Source of the DNA: Nitratireductor thuwali
Lineage (GTDB): Bacteria > Pseudomonadota > Alphaproteobacteria > Rhizobiales > Rhizobiaceae
Length of the DNA stretch: 64,000 bases
Direction: 5' to 3'
Assembly (NCBI RefSeq): GCF_036621415.1
Contig: NZ_CP030941.1
Coordinates: 2,850,001-2,914,000, forward strand
Shown: positions 1-8,705 of the stretch, in pieces
Numbering within the stretch: position 1 is the first letter of the stretch
Layout: each line of letters opens with the position of its first letter
Translations under genes and position numbers: made by a program
Notes under the pieces: generated by a model
The model's input: the letters and a program-made list of their open reading frames with translations, nothing else
The model's database searches: none
Told to the model about the DNA's origin: nothing

Positions 1-48
1 AGCATGGAGGAATGGCGCCAGGAAGTGGACGCCATGTTCGCCCAATAG
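1..48 (+). CDS. 3' end of a CDS cut by the window edge
   Basis: The first 15 codons are open in frame 1 and end with TAG at 46-48; the tail ends in MFAQ. The rest of the gene lies outside the window, so the product cannot be named. The only support for coding is the open frame and the plausible residue composition. Confidence 0.4.
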   Translation, partial: SMEEWRQEVDAMFAQ

Positions 49-124
49 CGGATTGTCGCTGGCGATCCGCTGAGCCGCTCGCACCTTGATGCGCGTTGGG
101 GGACTTGGTGCTGCTCCTGCCGAG

Positions 125-151
125 TGCCGCCGACATGTTTGGTCGGCGGCA
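125..151. terminator. Stem-loop in the 49-353 gap
   Basis: A perfect 10-bp stem (125-134 with 142-151) encloses a 7-nt loop, about 75 bp after the truncated upstream gene. No T-run follows on either strand, so it may be a weak or Rho-assisted terminator or just an mRNA-stabilising hairpin. Nothing else is recognised between 49 and 353. Confidence 0.35.
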
Positions 152-353
152 GGCGGACACAAACGCCTGAACCGGTTCGGGGCGCTGTAGGCGCCGCGGA
201 CTTCTTTCGCTTCTAGGCATTCAACTTCGATATCATGCTGCCGAGGCCACGATCTGCGCCCTTCAATGGATAGATTCCGCGGAAAAATTCAGCGTTGATG
301 TCGGAACGACCCTCGGCCAAGCGTCCTTGAGGCAGTCCGCAAGGAGCAATTGA

Positions 354-632
354 ATGCAGCACGCCCTCAGCAAGTCGTTTGAAGCACTGATCCGGAAAAG
401 CTCTGCGAAAGGTGGCTGGACATACGTCATCTGGGAAGAGTCCGTCAGCTTCTTCGGGACGAAAGGTGGCGTGAAGGTTTGCGCAAGCGCCGACGGCGTT
501 CTATTCCAGAGCTCTTTCATGGCCTTGGGCGACGGAACGCACAAGCTGCCTCTCAGGGCGGACCTGCTCAAAACCATAGGCAAGCAAGCCGGTGACAGCG
601 TTACCATCACCCTGACGGAGCGCATGTCCTAA
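354..632 (+). CDS. DUF1905 domain protein
   Basis: This 92-aa protein is almost entirely one DUF1905 domain, a small beta-barrel of unknown role. Family hallmarks visible are the GGWTYV start of the barrel, the FGTKGGVKV strand, the GDGTHKLPL turn and the C-terminal [13 protein letters not shown] strand. There is no signal peptide or membrane segment, so it should be cytosolic. An AAGGAG ribosome site lies at 340-345, which supports the ATG chosen. It runs in the same direction as the VOC gene 65 bp downstream and may be co-transcribed with it. Biochemical function is unknown. Confidence 0.8.
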   Translation: MQHALSKSFEALIRKSSAKGGWTYVIWEESVSFFGTKGGVKVCASADGVLFQSSFMALGDGTHKLPLRADLLKTIGKQAGDSVTITLTERMS

Positions 633-697
633 GCCCACGGCCGGAAGCGGCGGGAACGAGAGCCGAAATCTTCTTCAAAGCAAAAAGGAAACACGCA

Positions 698-1171
698 ATG
701 GCAAAGAACACGATCTGCCTCTGGTACGACAAGGACGCCGAAGCTGCCGCCCGCTTCTACTCCGAGGTCTTTCCCGACAGCAAGGTGAGTGCCGTTCACC
801 GCGCCCCCAGCGACTACCCATCCGGCAAGGAAGGCGACGTGTTGACCGTCGACTTCACCGTTCTCGGCATTCCTTGTCTCGGCCTCAACGGGGGTCCCGC
901 GTTCAAGCACAACGAAGCCTTCTCGTTCCAGATCGCCACCGACGATCAGGAAGAGACCGACCGCTACTGGAATGCCATCGTCGGCAATGACGGCGAGGAA
1001 AGCGCGTGCGGCTGGTGCAGGGACAAATGGGGAATTTCCTGGCAGATCACCCCGCGCGTGCTGACGGACGCTCTGGCTGCTGGCGGCGGCGAAGCAAAGC
1101 GCGCGTTCGAGGCGATGATGACCATGAAGAAGATCGACGTCGCGGCAATCGAGGCGGCGCGGCGGGGCTGA
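698..1171 (+). CDS. VOC family protein, PhnB/3-dmu-9_3-mt type
   Basis: A 157-aa vicinal-oxygen-chelate fold protein of the PhnB-like branch (Pfam 3-dmu-9_3-mt). It opens with a CLWYDKDAEAAARFY-type strand-helix and shows GIPCLGLNGGP and FSFQIATDD in the first beta-alpha-beta half, then CGWCRDKWGISWQI near residue 107, the usual second-half signature. Despite the Pfam name, these proteins are not methyltransferases and most have no proven reaction. The start is supported by AAAGGAA about 10 bases upstream. It precedes an ECF sigma factor and another VOC gene, a common alphaproteobacterial grouping. Confidence 0.85.
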   Translation: MAKNTICLWYDKDAEAAARFYSEVFPDSKVSAVHRAPSDYPSGKEGDVLTVDFTVLGIPCLGLNGGPAFKHNEAFSFQIATDDQEETDRYWNAIVGNDGEESACGWCRDKWGISWQITPRVLTDALAAGGGEAKRAFEAMMTMKKIDVAAIEAARRG

Positions 1172-1286
1172 TGCTCCAGCCCGTCTCGTCATCAGGTCCT
1201 TGACCTGCCCGGTATATCGCGGCGGATGGACAGGAAGGATGGGCGGCGGTAGCGTTTGCGCGAGGTCGCATCGCAAAGGCATCCGC

Positions 1287-1919
1287 ATGAGCCCTTCGCG
1301 GCACTATCTATCCCTGCTCGCCACCGCCCGGCGCTATGCCCGGCGCCCGGACGAGGCCGAGGATATTGTTCAGGACGTCATGCTGGCAGCCATTGCTGCG
1401 GGACGTGTGGAACTCGCCGAATCCGCCAATAGGCGCTGGATGGCCGGTGCCATCCGGCGCCGCGCGGCGTTCGACGCCCGCAGCGCGGCCAGGCGGCGCA
1501 AGCGTGAGGGGCAGTGGCAGGTCGGCCGCCCGGCCGAAGTCGTGCCCGAAACGCCCGAGGCGCTTGCCGAAGTGCTCGCGGAGTTGCCCAGGTCCCTGCG
1601 CGTGTTTGCCGCGCTCGCGCTTTCCGGCCAGGCGCGCCATGAGATCGCTTATCTCCTCGATCTGTCCGGCACCGCGCTACGCCAGCGCATAGCCGCGCTC
1701 AAGAAGGCGTTGAAGACCCGCGGAATAGCCATGCCCGATGGCCCGGCGGGACTCACGCTCGATCTTGCCTACGGTCAGATCCGCTCCGGGCTGGCACCTT
1801 ATCTTGCACGCCATGCCGGCGCATTCGCCGCCCACGATCCGGATGGACATTTTTTTGTCGTGAGGCGCTCACAAACGCCATCGACGCGGCAACAAGGGAT
1901 GCAAGAAACCCGATCATGA
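1287..1919 (+). CDS. ECF-like RNA polymerase sigma factor
   Basis: The 210-aa product has a sigma-70 region 2 helix at about residues 10-40 (EAEDIVQDVMLAAI, the DEAEDxxQ core-binding signature) and a region 4 helix-turn-helix at about 95-140 (LPRSLRVFAALALSG then HEIAYLLDLSGTALRQRI). I chose ATG 1287 because an AAAGG site precedes it and the 29 codons upstream of it lack family similarity. The tail after region 4 is about 55 residues longer than in minimal ECF factors. The stop codon is 13 bp before the next VOC gene, so the two are probably translated from one message. No anti-sigma gene is visible. Confidence 0.75.
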   Translation: MSPSRHYLSLLATARRYARRPDEAEDIVQDVMLAAIAAGRVELAESANRRWMAGAIRRRAAFDARSAARRRKREGQWQVGRPAEVVPETPEALAEVLAELPRSLRVFAALALSGQARHEIAYLLDLSGTALRQRIAALKKALKTRGIAMPDGPAGLTLDLAYGQIRSGLAPYLARHAGAFAAHDPDGHFFVVRRSQTPSTRQQGMQETRS

Positions 1920-1932
1920 GGAGATCCGCCCG

Positions 1933-2316
1933 ATGCTTCCCAAACCGCACCGCGCATCCATTGTCTTTTATGTTTCCGATATCAATAGAACCGAAGCCTT
2001 CTACAACGAAGTCCTCGGCCTCGATCTCGCCCGCCAGGAGGGAGCCGAGCCCTTTTGGCTCTCGGGGACTCTCGATCATGGGCTCGAGATCATATTCTTC
2101 GAAATGGAAGGTAAGCGGGGCAACACGCCCGCGCTCGTCTTCGACATAACAGACGGCGGGATCGATGACGTCGTGGCCGCGCTCGCCGAGAAGGGTGTCA
2201 CTATCGTCACGCCGGTTGCAGAAGCCCCTGGAGGCTGGAGCGCGGACTTTCTGGACCCGGATGGCTTTGGCCTGGGGCTCTGGCAGGCGGCGGACAAACC
2301 GCGAAGCCTGAAGTAA
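1933..2316 (+). CDS. VOC/glyoxalase-like protein
   Basis: A 127-aa single VOC protein: N-terminal FYVSDINRTEAFYNEVLGLDL strand-helix, central region ending LVFDITDGG, and a C-terminal DFLDPDGFGLGLWQ strand that carries the usual metal-ligand position. AGGAGA lies 8 bases upstream. It sits directly behind the sigma factor with a 13-bp gap and is likely coupled to it. Substrate unknown; a dioxygenase, glyoxalase or binding-only role are all possible from sequence alone. Confidence 0.8.
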   Translation: MLPKPHRASIVFYVSDINRTEAFYNEVLGLDLARQEGAEPFWLSGTLDHGLEIIFFEMEGKRGNTPALVFDITDGGIDDVVAALAEKGVTIVTPVAEAPGGWSADFLDPDGFGLGLWQAADKPRSLK

Positions 2317-2493
2317 CAGCTGTTTGCATTGGCGACGGCTTCCCGTCGGCGGCCGTTCCAAGTGCCGCCTGTCCCTATCGGGGTGAACGTATCAACAAGC
2401 GCCCGTTCGGCTGACAAGACCGGTTGTCATCGAGGTTTGCTCGCCACGTCCACGTAAGCTGCGGATATCCGGAATGGCCCATCGGCAGGTCAT

Positions 2494-2532
2494 GTATGCG
2501 CAACGCCGACATCCGGGCGGTGTTGCGCATAC
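2494..2532. terminator. Perfect 11-bp inverted repeat between convergent genes
   Basis: GTATGCGCAAC at 2494-2504 is repeated exactly in inverted form at 2522-2532, with a 17-nt loop. It lies between the VOC gene (ends 2316) and the TRAP permease gene read toward it (ends 2611), where a bidirectional terminator is expected. There is no clear T-run. The gap 2317-2610 holds nothing else I recognise. Confidence 0.4.
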
Positions 2533-2610
2533 GTTTCGGAGAAGTGCCTATTGATGATACGTCACACCCTCTTGCAACCACCGCAATGACCCGCCAATGC
2601 TGGTCCGACT

Positions 2611-3897
2611 CTATCGACCGAATCCTGCGGTCGTCGGCAGCCAAAGCGACAGCTGCGGGAAAGCCCAGAACAGGACCAGCCCGCCGACCAGGAGCGCGAC
2701 ATACGGCCCCGAGCCGCGGATGATCTCGGCCAGCGGCGCGTTGGTGATGCCCTTGATCACGAACAGGTTCATGCCGACCGGCGGCGTGATCAGAGCCAGT
2801 TCGAGATTGATCATCAGCAGGACGCCATACCAGATGGGATTGATGTCGAGCGCCAGCATGGCCGGCAGGATGATCGGCGTCGTGATCAGGATGATCGCGA
2901 TGGTCTCCAGAAACATGCCGAGGATGAAGATGGCGATCATCACCACGAGCATGAAGCCGGTCTGGGAGAGGCCGAGCGCAGTGACCGTCTCCATGATCTC
3001 CGCCGGTAGGCGGATGATGGTGACGGCATGGCCGAACAGGCCAGCCCCGGCGATGATCATGAACAGCATCGCGCTGGTTCGCATCGTCTGCCAGGTGCAG
3101 TCCCACAGATCGGCCAGCGAGACATTGCGGTAGACAATGAGGGCGACCGCGAGCGCATATACCGCGCCAACGGCTGCAGCTTCCGCGGCCGTGAAGACGC
3201 CGAGATAGATGCCGCCCAAAATGATGGGAGGCATCGCAACCGCCCAGATCGAGTTGAGCAGCGCACGTGCGACCGCGCGGGTTCCCGGCCAGGTCTGTGC
3301 CCGCGTTTCGCCGTGCCGGTTGGCCTGAACCCAGGAAAAGACGGCGAAGACGGCCGCCATGATCAGCCCCGGGATCATGCCGGCGAGGAAGAGCGCGCCG
3401 ATGGAGGCGTCGGTGACGATCGCATAGAGGATCATTGGGCCGGACGGCGGGATCAGGATGCCGAGCGTGCCGCCGGCGGCGATTATGCCGTAGGTGTCGC
3501 GCGGCCTGTAGCCGAAGCGTTGCATCTGGGGGATAGCCGTCGAACCGATCGTCAGCGCCGTGGCGACCGAGGAACCCGAGATGGTGGAGAAGATTGTGCA
3601 GGAGAGGATGGTGGCGAAGCCCAGGCCGCCCTTGACGTGGCCCACCAGCTTGTTGGCCATGTCGTAAAGGTCGTCGACGACCTTCGCCTTGATCATCACA
3701 TGCGCCATGAAGGCGAACATGGGAATGGTCGCGAGCAGAGGATTGTTCAGGCTGGCGAAGACCGTATCGGCGATCGAATCGAACTTGCCCTCGAACATGA
3801 GCAGGATCGCGATCGAGGAAAGGCCGAGCGCGGCGAAGATCGGCATGCCCGTCAGCAGCATGCCGACGAGCGACGCGAAGATGAGCAGGATCGTCAA
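2611..3897 (-). CDS. dctM: TRAP transporter large permease (DctM/M subunit)
   Basis: A 428-aa hydrophobic protein with about 12 predicted membrane segments and DctM landmarks: the MLLTGMPIFAALG start, SGSSVATALTIGS, IIAAGGTLGILIPPSGPM and the terminal LITPPVGMNLFVIKG. It forms the ion-coupled transport channel of a tripartite TRAP importer in the inner membrane. The most likely start is TTG at 3897, because the frame then opens MTILLIFASL directly and overlaps the dctQ stop by 4 bases (ATTGA). An upstream ATG at 3990 would add 31 non-hydrophobic residues inside dctQ and is unlikely. Confidence 0.9.
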   Translation of the reverse strand: MTILLIFASLVGMLLTGMPIFAALGLSSIAILLMFEGKFDSIADTVFASLNNPLLATIPMFAFMAHVMIKAKVVDDLYDMANKLVGHVKGGLGFATILSCTIFSTISGSSVATALTIGSTAIPQMQRFGYRPRDTYGIIAAGGTLGILIPPSGPMILYAIVTDASIGALFLAGMIPGLIMAAVFAVFSWVQANRHGETRAQTWPGTRAVARALLNSIWAVAMPPIILGGIYLGVFTAAEAAAVGAVYALAVALIVYRNVSLADLWDCTWQTMRTSAMLFMIIAGAGLFGHAVTIIRLPAEIMETVTALGLSQTGFMLVVMIAIFILGMFLETIAIILITTPIILPAMLALDINPIWYGVLLMINLELALITPPVGMNLFVIKGITNAPLAEIIRGSGPYVALLVGGLVLFWAFPQLSLWLPTTAGFGR

Positions 3898-4421
3898 TTC
3901 CCTCGCTCCGCAATGAGATCGAGCAAGGCGGCGAGCGCTGCGATTATGAGCAGGATTGCCCCGACGATCATCGTCGATTGTGGAATCCACATCGGAATCG
4001 AAAGATAGCCAGTGGAGTAGGCACCGAAGGTTCTAGAAAACACGACCGTGTGCCAGGATGCCACGAGCAGGAGGGTGGAAAAGCTGATGACGGCCGCCAG
4101 CGACCACAGTTCCAGCCACCAGCGCGTGCGCGGACCTGCGTGGGCGAAGAGGATGTCGATGCGGATGTGGTCGCCACGCCGCAGGGCCTCCGCCGCGCCA
4201 AGCATGACGATGGCGACGACCAGGAAGCCGGTTGCCTCGTCGATCCCCATGACCGGCCTGCCGAGGACATAGCGATTGAACACGCTGACGGCGGTGGCCA
4301 CCAGGACAACGAGGATCAGGACGGCGCTGAGCGCCCCGCCGAGACGCGAGAGCGCTCTCGCCGCCCTGTGTGGAAGCGAGGGGGCGCGGGGCGCCTCCTC
4401 TTTTGCAGGTTCGCCGGACAT
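3894..4421 (-). CDS. dctQ: TRAP transporter small permease (DctQ/Q subunit)
   Basis: A 175-aa protein with a polar, proline-rich first 25 residues and then four hydrophobic helices. The DctQ signature is visible as VFNRYVLGRP followed by DEATGFLVVAIVMLGAAEALRRGDHIRID (residues about 47-85). It pairs with DctM in the membrane. It lies 7 bp behind the binding-protein gene and overlaps dctM, so the three genes form one transcription unit. Confidence 0.9.
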   Translation of the reverse strand: MSGEPAKEEAPRAPSLPHRAARALSRLGGALSAVLILVVLVATAVSVFNRYVLGRPVMGIDEATGFLVVAIVMLGAAEALRRGDHIRIDILFAHAGPRTRWWLELWSLAAVISFSTLLLVASWHTVVFSRTFGAYSTGYLSIPMWIPQSTMIVGAILLIIAALAALLDLIAERGN

Positions 4422-4428
4422 TCTGGCG

Positions 4429-5427
4429 CTACTGGATCTTCTCGATCAGGCCGAGCAGCGTCTTGCCATCCTCGCCGGTTTCCTCGGCGAAACCTTCCGC
4501 AAAGGCAGGCTGCATGACCGCCTTGAAGGCCTCGTTCTCGGCTTCGGTGGCAACATGTACCGTCACGCCCTTTTCCTCCAGTTGCCTCGGTGCATCGGCC
4601 GAGGCCTGAATTGAGGCATCGAGCGCCCACTGCGCGGCCGATTTGCCGGCTTCGTCAAGCGCCGCCTTGGACTTGTCGCTCAAGCTTTCGTACCAGGACG
4701 GATTGACATAGCCGTGAAGGTAGGCCGCAAGAACCGGCACCACGGTCATGTGGTCCTGCACCTCGAAGTACTTGCGCGAATAGGCCGCGGCGACATCGGT
4801 GATCGCCGCATCGACGACACCCGTCGCCAACGCCTGATAGACTTCGCTGCCCGGCATCGAGACGGTGGTTGCTCCCATTGCCGTCAATCCGCGATCGAAG
4901 GCGGGCCCGATGCCGCGCATCTTGATGCCCTTGAAATCCTCCGGAGATGTCAATGCTCGTCCCCTGGAAGTGAAGACGCTGACATTGGTCTGAAACATCC
5001 AGGCGACGTTCTTCACGCCTTTTTCGGCCAATTTCTGCTCAAGGAACGCGGCAGCCTCTGATGTCGGCCACTTCTTCCACGCCTCGATGGAGGACATGGT
5101 GTAGGGGCCGACTGTGACGTTCATGATCGGCAGCGTCTTGCCCCACTGGAAGTTCAGCGAGAATGCGCATTCGATGTCGCCCTTCGCAACGGCCAGGATG
5201 TTGTCGTTCGCCTTGACGAGGCTATCGGCGCCGAAGACCTCGACATCGAGGTCGCCCTCAGAGAGCTTTTCGACCTCAGCCGCCCACTGGTCAACGACCT
5301 GTGCGATGTGATGGGCAGGCGGCAGCTGATGGCTGCAGCGCATGGCAGTCGCCGCGTTCGCCATGCCTACCGCGGAGACGGAAAGCAGCAAAGTCGCGGT
5401 CAGCAATTGTGTCGTTCGTTTCATCAT
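4429..5427 (-). CDS. dctP: TRAP transporter substrate-binding protein (DctP family)
   Basis: A 332-aa periplasmic binding protein. A Sec signal peptide covers about residues 1-25 (MMKRT, hydrophobic core, ANA cleavage site). Family features: CSHQLPPAHH near the mature N terminus, the IKMRGIGPAFDRG segment with the arginine that usually contacts a substrate carboxylate, and MPGSEVYQALATGVVDAA. GGGAGGAA just before ATG 5427 fixes the start. Ligand cannot be read from sequence, but the arginine and the CoA-metabolism neighbours suggest an organic acid. Confidence 0.9.
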   Translation of the reverse strand: MMKRTTQLLTATLLLSVSAVGMANAATAMRCSHQLPPAHHIAQVVDQWAAEVEKLSEGDLDVEVFGADSLVKANDNILAVAKGDIECAFSLNFQWGKTLPIMNVTVGPYTMSSIEAWKKWPTSEAAAFLEQKLAEKGVKNVAWMFQTNVSVFTSRGRALTSPEDFKGIKMRGIGPAFDRGLTAMGATTVSMPGSEVYQALATGVVDAAITDVAAAYSRKYFEVQDHMTVVPVLAAYLHGYVNPSWYESLSDKSKAALDEAGKSAAQWALDASIQASADAPRQLEEKGVTVHVATEAENEAFKAVMQPAFAEGFAEETGEDGKTLLGLIEKIQ

Positions 5428-5476
5428 ATTCCTCCCGATGGTTTGTTCAGTTCTTAGCGCGGGCCCTTGTTCCCGC

Positions 5477-6421
5477 TCAGGTCCGCCAGTCGAGCGTGGC
5501 GGGCGGTCCCGCACGCGCGATTCCTCCGTAGAAGCTTTCCCCGGGCATTGCCTGCTCGGGTATGCTTCGGGCCGCTGCCAGCGCGGCCAGATCAATGCCG
5601 GTGGCAAAGCCCTTCGTCTCACACAGATAGACGAGATCTTCGAAGACCACATTGCCGGTTGCGCCCGGCGCGAAGGGGCAGCCACCAAGGCCCCCGAGCG
5701 AGCCGTCGAGAATGCGGCAGCCGCTGTCGAGCGCGGCCGATGCATTGGCGATACCCATCCCGCGCGTGTCGTGGAGGTGAACGATGAAGCCGCCGTCGCC
5801 CACCAGCCGATACATGTCCGCCACCAGTCCGGAAACCTGCCTAGGACCGGCAAATCCGACCGTGTCGGCGATCCCGACCAGATCGGCGCCTGCCTCCACA
5901 CAAGCTTCGGCAAGTCGCAGCACTTCCACCGCTTCCACTTTTCCGGCGATTGAGCAGCCGAAGGCCATAGAGATGCCGGCATTGACGAGCGCCTTGTGGC
6001 CGAGCTCGTCCCGCATCCGTGCGACGGTGCGCACCAGGCCGATGGCCTCGTCACGAGAGCGGCGCATATTGGCTTGGCTGTGCTCCTCGGTTGCCGACAC
6101 GACGCATACGATCTCGTCTACATGCGTTTCCAGCGCATCGGTCGCTCCACGTTCATTCAGCGCGAGCGCGGCGGAATAGCCGCCTCCGAGGGCTGCGACG
6201 GCATCGATCATCGCCACGACGTCGGCGAATTGCGGCATCCTGCTCGCTGGCAGGAAAGAACCTACCTCGAAGTGACGGACGCCGGCAGCATGCTCGCGTT
6301 CAAGCCACTCCCGCTTCTCGGCAGTCGACGGCCACGTCCTCACCAGTTGCAGCCCGTCGCGCAGGCCTACTTCGCGCAGGTTCACCTTGTCGGGTGGGTA
6401 GGCGATGTCGATCCGGCTCAT
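5477..6421 (-). CDS. Hydroxymethylglutaryl-CoA lyase-like enzyme (HMGL/DRE-TIM)
   Basis: The 314-aa product is a DRE-TIM metallolyase: it starts with the metal and acid motif REVGLRDGLQ (about residue 16), has the metal-binding HLHDTRGMGIANA near 205, and ends with the lyase-specific cysteine loop GGLGGCPFAPGATGN near 245. HMG-CoA lyase splits 3-hydroxy-3-methylglutaryl-CoA to acetyl-CoA and acetoacetate; close relatives act on other 3-hydroxy-acyl-CoAs. Its start codon overlaps the stop of the CoA-transferase gene (ATGA), so the two are translationally coupled, and dctP follows 49 bp later. Confidence 0.88.
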   Translation of the reverse strand: MSRIDIAYPPDKVNLREVGLRDGLQLVRTWPSTAEKREWLEREHAAGVRHFEVGSFLPASRMPQFADVVAMIDAVAALGGGYSAALALNERGATDALETHVDEIVCVVSATEEHSQANMRRSRDEAIGLVRTVARMRDELGHKALVNAGISMAFGCSIAGKVEAVEVLRLAEACVEAGADLVGIADTVGFAGPRQVSGLVADMYRLVGDGGFIVHLHDTRGMGIANASAALDSGCRILDGSLGGLGGCPFAPGATGNVVFEDLVYLCETKGFATGIDLAALAAARSIPEQAMPGESFYGGIARAGPPATLDWRT

Positions 6422-7602
6422 GCCGCCCTTCTCCTCGTTCCCCGCGCCTTGCCGATCGCCTCCGGGTCGAATCCCAGTGCAGCGAGCACAGCGGTCGTAT
6501 CCGCCCCGAGCGCCGGAACGTCGCCGGCGGCATTCATCATCACGCCGTCGACATCGACGGGGAGCGAGGGCGCCCGGAAGGCTTGTCCATCAGGAAGGTG
6601 GGACGCGACGAGCCCTCCCGGCCGCATCACGTGAGGATCCGAATACATGTCCGACGGTTTCGCGATTGGCGAAAAGGGGATGCCGAGTTGCTCGAACGCT
6701 TTTGAGAGATCGTCTGCATTGCGCCTGGAGATCGCGGTGGCGACCACCGGGATCGTGCGGGCGCGCGCATCGATCTGGTCCATCCTCGTCTGCAGCGTGG
6801 GGTCCGAAAGCAGTTCGCCCAGGTCGAGCAGCCGGCAGAGCGCAACCCACTGCCCTTCGGTCACCGCCCCGACGAATATCTGCTTCCCGTCCGCGGTGTC
6901 GAATATGTCGTAGACCGGCCAGGAGAACGTTCGCTCCGGCATGGGCGGCGGGTCTACTCCCTCCAGTTCATACTGGACCATGTGCTGGGCCACTAGCAGC
7001 AGGCAGTTCTCGAACAACCCGATCCGCAGGCTGCGGGCCTTGCCCGTTTGCTTGCGCTCCAGGAGTGCTGCAACGACCGAGAACGCACCGAACAGGCCGC
7101 CCATGATGTCGTTGGCGGAGGAGCCGACCCTCAGCGGGCGGCCGGTCGGTCCCGTCATATAGGCCAGCCCCGTCATCATCTGCACGACTTCGTCGAGCGC
7201 CGTGCGGTCCTGATAGGGGCCGGACAGGAAGCCTTTATGCGACGCCAGCACCAGCCCCGGATACCGCCGCCGCAGATCTTCTGGATCGGCACCCATCTTT
7301 GCAAGCGAGGCATCGCGAAAGTTGTCGATGAACACGTCGGCGGTCGACAGCAGCGCGCCGAGCGCCTCGCGGCCGCTCTTTGACTTCAGATCGAGTTGGA
7401 CGGACTTCTTGCCACGATTGAACAGGGGAAAGAACGGGCGCCCCATTCCCGTCAGGTCGCGGGTTTTGTCACCCTCCGGAGGTTCCACCTTTATGACTTC
7501 GGCACCCAGCATTCCAAGGAACATGCCGCAGGACGGACCCATGATCATGTGGGTCATCTCGACCACTCTCACACCGGCTAGCGGCTGGAATTCCCGTTCC
7601 AT
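6418..7602 (-). CDS. CaiB/BaiF (class III) CoA-transferase
   Basis: A 394-aa class III CoA-transferase, of usual family length. Visible hallmarks: VVEMTHMIMGPSCGMFLGMLGAEVIKVE at the N terminus, the VQLDLKS strand, IDNFR, and the segment VGSSANDIMGGLFGA, where Asp165 occupies the position of the catalytic aspartate that carries the mixed anhydride. It would load CoA from a donor acyl-CoA onto a free acid. It is the first gene of the minus-strand operon, divergent from the LysR gene, and is followed at once by the lyase gene. Confidence 0.9.
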   Translation of the reverse strand: MEREFQPLAGVRVVEMTHMIMGPSCGMFLGMLGAEVIKVEPPEGDKTRDLTGMGRPFFPLFNRGKKSVQLDLKSKSGREALGALLSTADVFIDNFRDASLAKMGADPEDLRRRYPGLVLASHKGFLSGPYQDRTALDEVVQMMTGLAYMTGPTGRPLRVGSSANDIMGGLFGAFSVVAALLERKQTGKARSLRIGLFENCLLLVAQHMVQYELEGVDPPPMPERTFSWPVYDIFDTADGKQIFVGAVTEGQWVALCRLLDLGELLSDPTLQTRMDQIDARARTIPVVATAISRRNADDLSKAFEQLGIPFSPIAKPSDMYSDPHVMRPGGLVASHLPDGQAFRAPSLPVDVDGVMMNAAGDVPALGADTTAVLAALGFDPEAIGKARGTRRRAA

Positions 7603-7661
7603 TCATGCCTCCACGATGGCCTTACGCTAGCGTTGCTACAGGCATCGGAAAATCATAATGT

Positions 7662-7689
7662 TTCTAAGATAACATTCTAAATTATAGAA
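7662..7689. promoter_or_regulatory. Candidate LysR operator in divergent intergenic region
   Basis: The 99-bp gap between the CoA-transferase and LysR genes is AT-rich. It contains the palindrome TTCTAAATTATAGAA (7675-7689) with a second TTCTAA half 13 bp upstream (7662-7667). This fits the loose T-N11-A dyads bound by LysR proteins next to their own gene. It is a sequence observation only. Confidence 0.4.
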
Positions 7690-7701
7690 AGCTTATCGGT
7701 C

Positions 7702-8628
7702 ATGGATTCGCGCCAGCTTCGCTACTTCGCAGCCATCTACGAGGAGGGCACGCTGTCCAGCGCGGCGGAAACCTGTCGCGTCGCAGTCTCTGCCCTGAGC
7801 CACCATCTCGCAAACCTAGAAGCCGAGTTCGGCACGCAGCTCTTCGTGCGCAAGCCGCGGGGGCTGAGCCCGACGGCGGCTGGCGAGAGACTCTACGGGC
7901 ATGCCAAGGCCATACTGAAGGCAATGTCGGCGGCGGAGAAGGATATCCGCGAGGCCGGGGACGAGGTGTCCGGCGACATCTCGGTGGGCATGGCCTATTC
8001 GGCCGTCAAGGCGATCGGAGTCGACCTGTGCCGTCGCGTTGTCGACGAGTATCCAAAAGTCCGCCTGTCGCTGTCGGAGAGTCTGTCCGGTTCGACGCTG
8101 CTGCACCTTATGGCATCCGAAGTCGACCTCGCGCTGGTCTACAATCCGCCCGCCGACCCTCGGTTGAGGACGCAGGCGGTGCTTGAAGAGCAGATGGTGC
8201 TGGTCGGCACCCGACAGATCATCGGCGAAAGCGATGCACCGGTTCGCTTCGCCGATATATTCAACCTTCCGCTGATTTTGCTTCGTCAGGGAATCTCCGC
8301 GCGCGCCCTGATGGATGACACCAATTTGTTGAGGAAACTGGAAGGGCGCGCGAAGCTGCAAATGAACTCGGTACATGCCATCGGGGCCTCGCTTGCGGCA
8401 GGTCTGGGCTGCGCGATCGGCACCAAGCTGTTCATGTACGAACATATCGAAAGTGGGCTTCTCCACTATCGGCCTATCGTAGACCCTGCGCTGTCGCGGA
8501 CCCTCTACATCTGCGAGATGGCTGATCGCCCGGCCACATTCGCTCTCGAGACGGTACGGAGCCTGATGGTGAACCTTGTCCGCCTCGCCGTGACAGCCGG
8601 CAAGTGGGAAGCGAGGCTCGTCGATTAG
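7702..8628 (+). CDS. LysR-family transcriptional regulator
   Basis: A 308-aa LysR protein of standard length. The winged HTH is at residues 1-60 (QLRYFAAIYEEGTLSSAAE, SHHLANLEAEFGTQLF, GLSPTAAGERL), followed by a two-lobed effector domain from about 90 (GDISVGMAYSAVK). Divergent from the CoA-transferase-lyase-TRAP operon with 99 bp between, it is the natural regulator of that operon, with the transported or CoA-linked acid as probable co-inducer. The Shine-Dalgarno before ATG 7702 is weak. Confidence 0.92.
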   Translation: MDSRQLRYFAAIYEEGTLSSAAETCRVAVSALSHHLANLEAEFGTQLFVRKPRGLSPTAAGERLYGHAKAILKAMSAAEKDIREAGDEVSGDISVGMAYSAVKAIGVDLCRRVVDEYPKVRLSLSESLSGSTLLHLMASEVDLALVYNPPADPRLRTQAVLEEQMVLVGTRQIIGESDAPVRFADIFNLPLILLRQGISARALMDDTNLLRKLEGRAKLQMNSVHAIGASLAAGLGCAIGTKLFMYEHIESGLLHYRPIVDPALSRTLYICEMADRPATFALETVRSLMVNLVRLAVTAGKWEARLVD

Positions 8629-8705
8629 CGGACTCGCCAGCCGTGCGCAGTAAATGACAGGAGACAGATATTCGAAGCTATCGCCATGAGACCCGCCACG
8701 AGACC

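Noticed and set aside
629..1304. Long minus-strand frames opposite the first VOC gene
   Set aside because: They mirror the VOC and sigma-factor genes, have no family motif and lack ribosome sites; shadows of high-GC coding DNA.
2375..3913. 512-codon minus-strand frame overlapping the TRAP permease
   Set aside because: Rich in His/Arg/Asp from reading dctM one frame off; the DctM frame has clear membrane helices and motifs.
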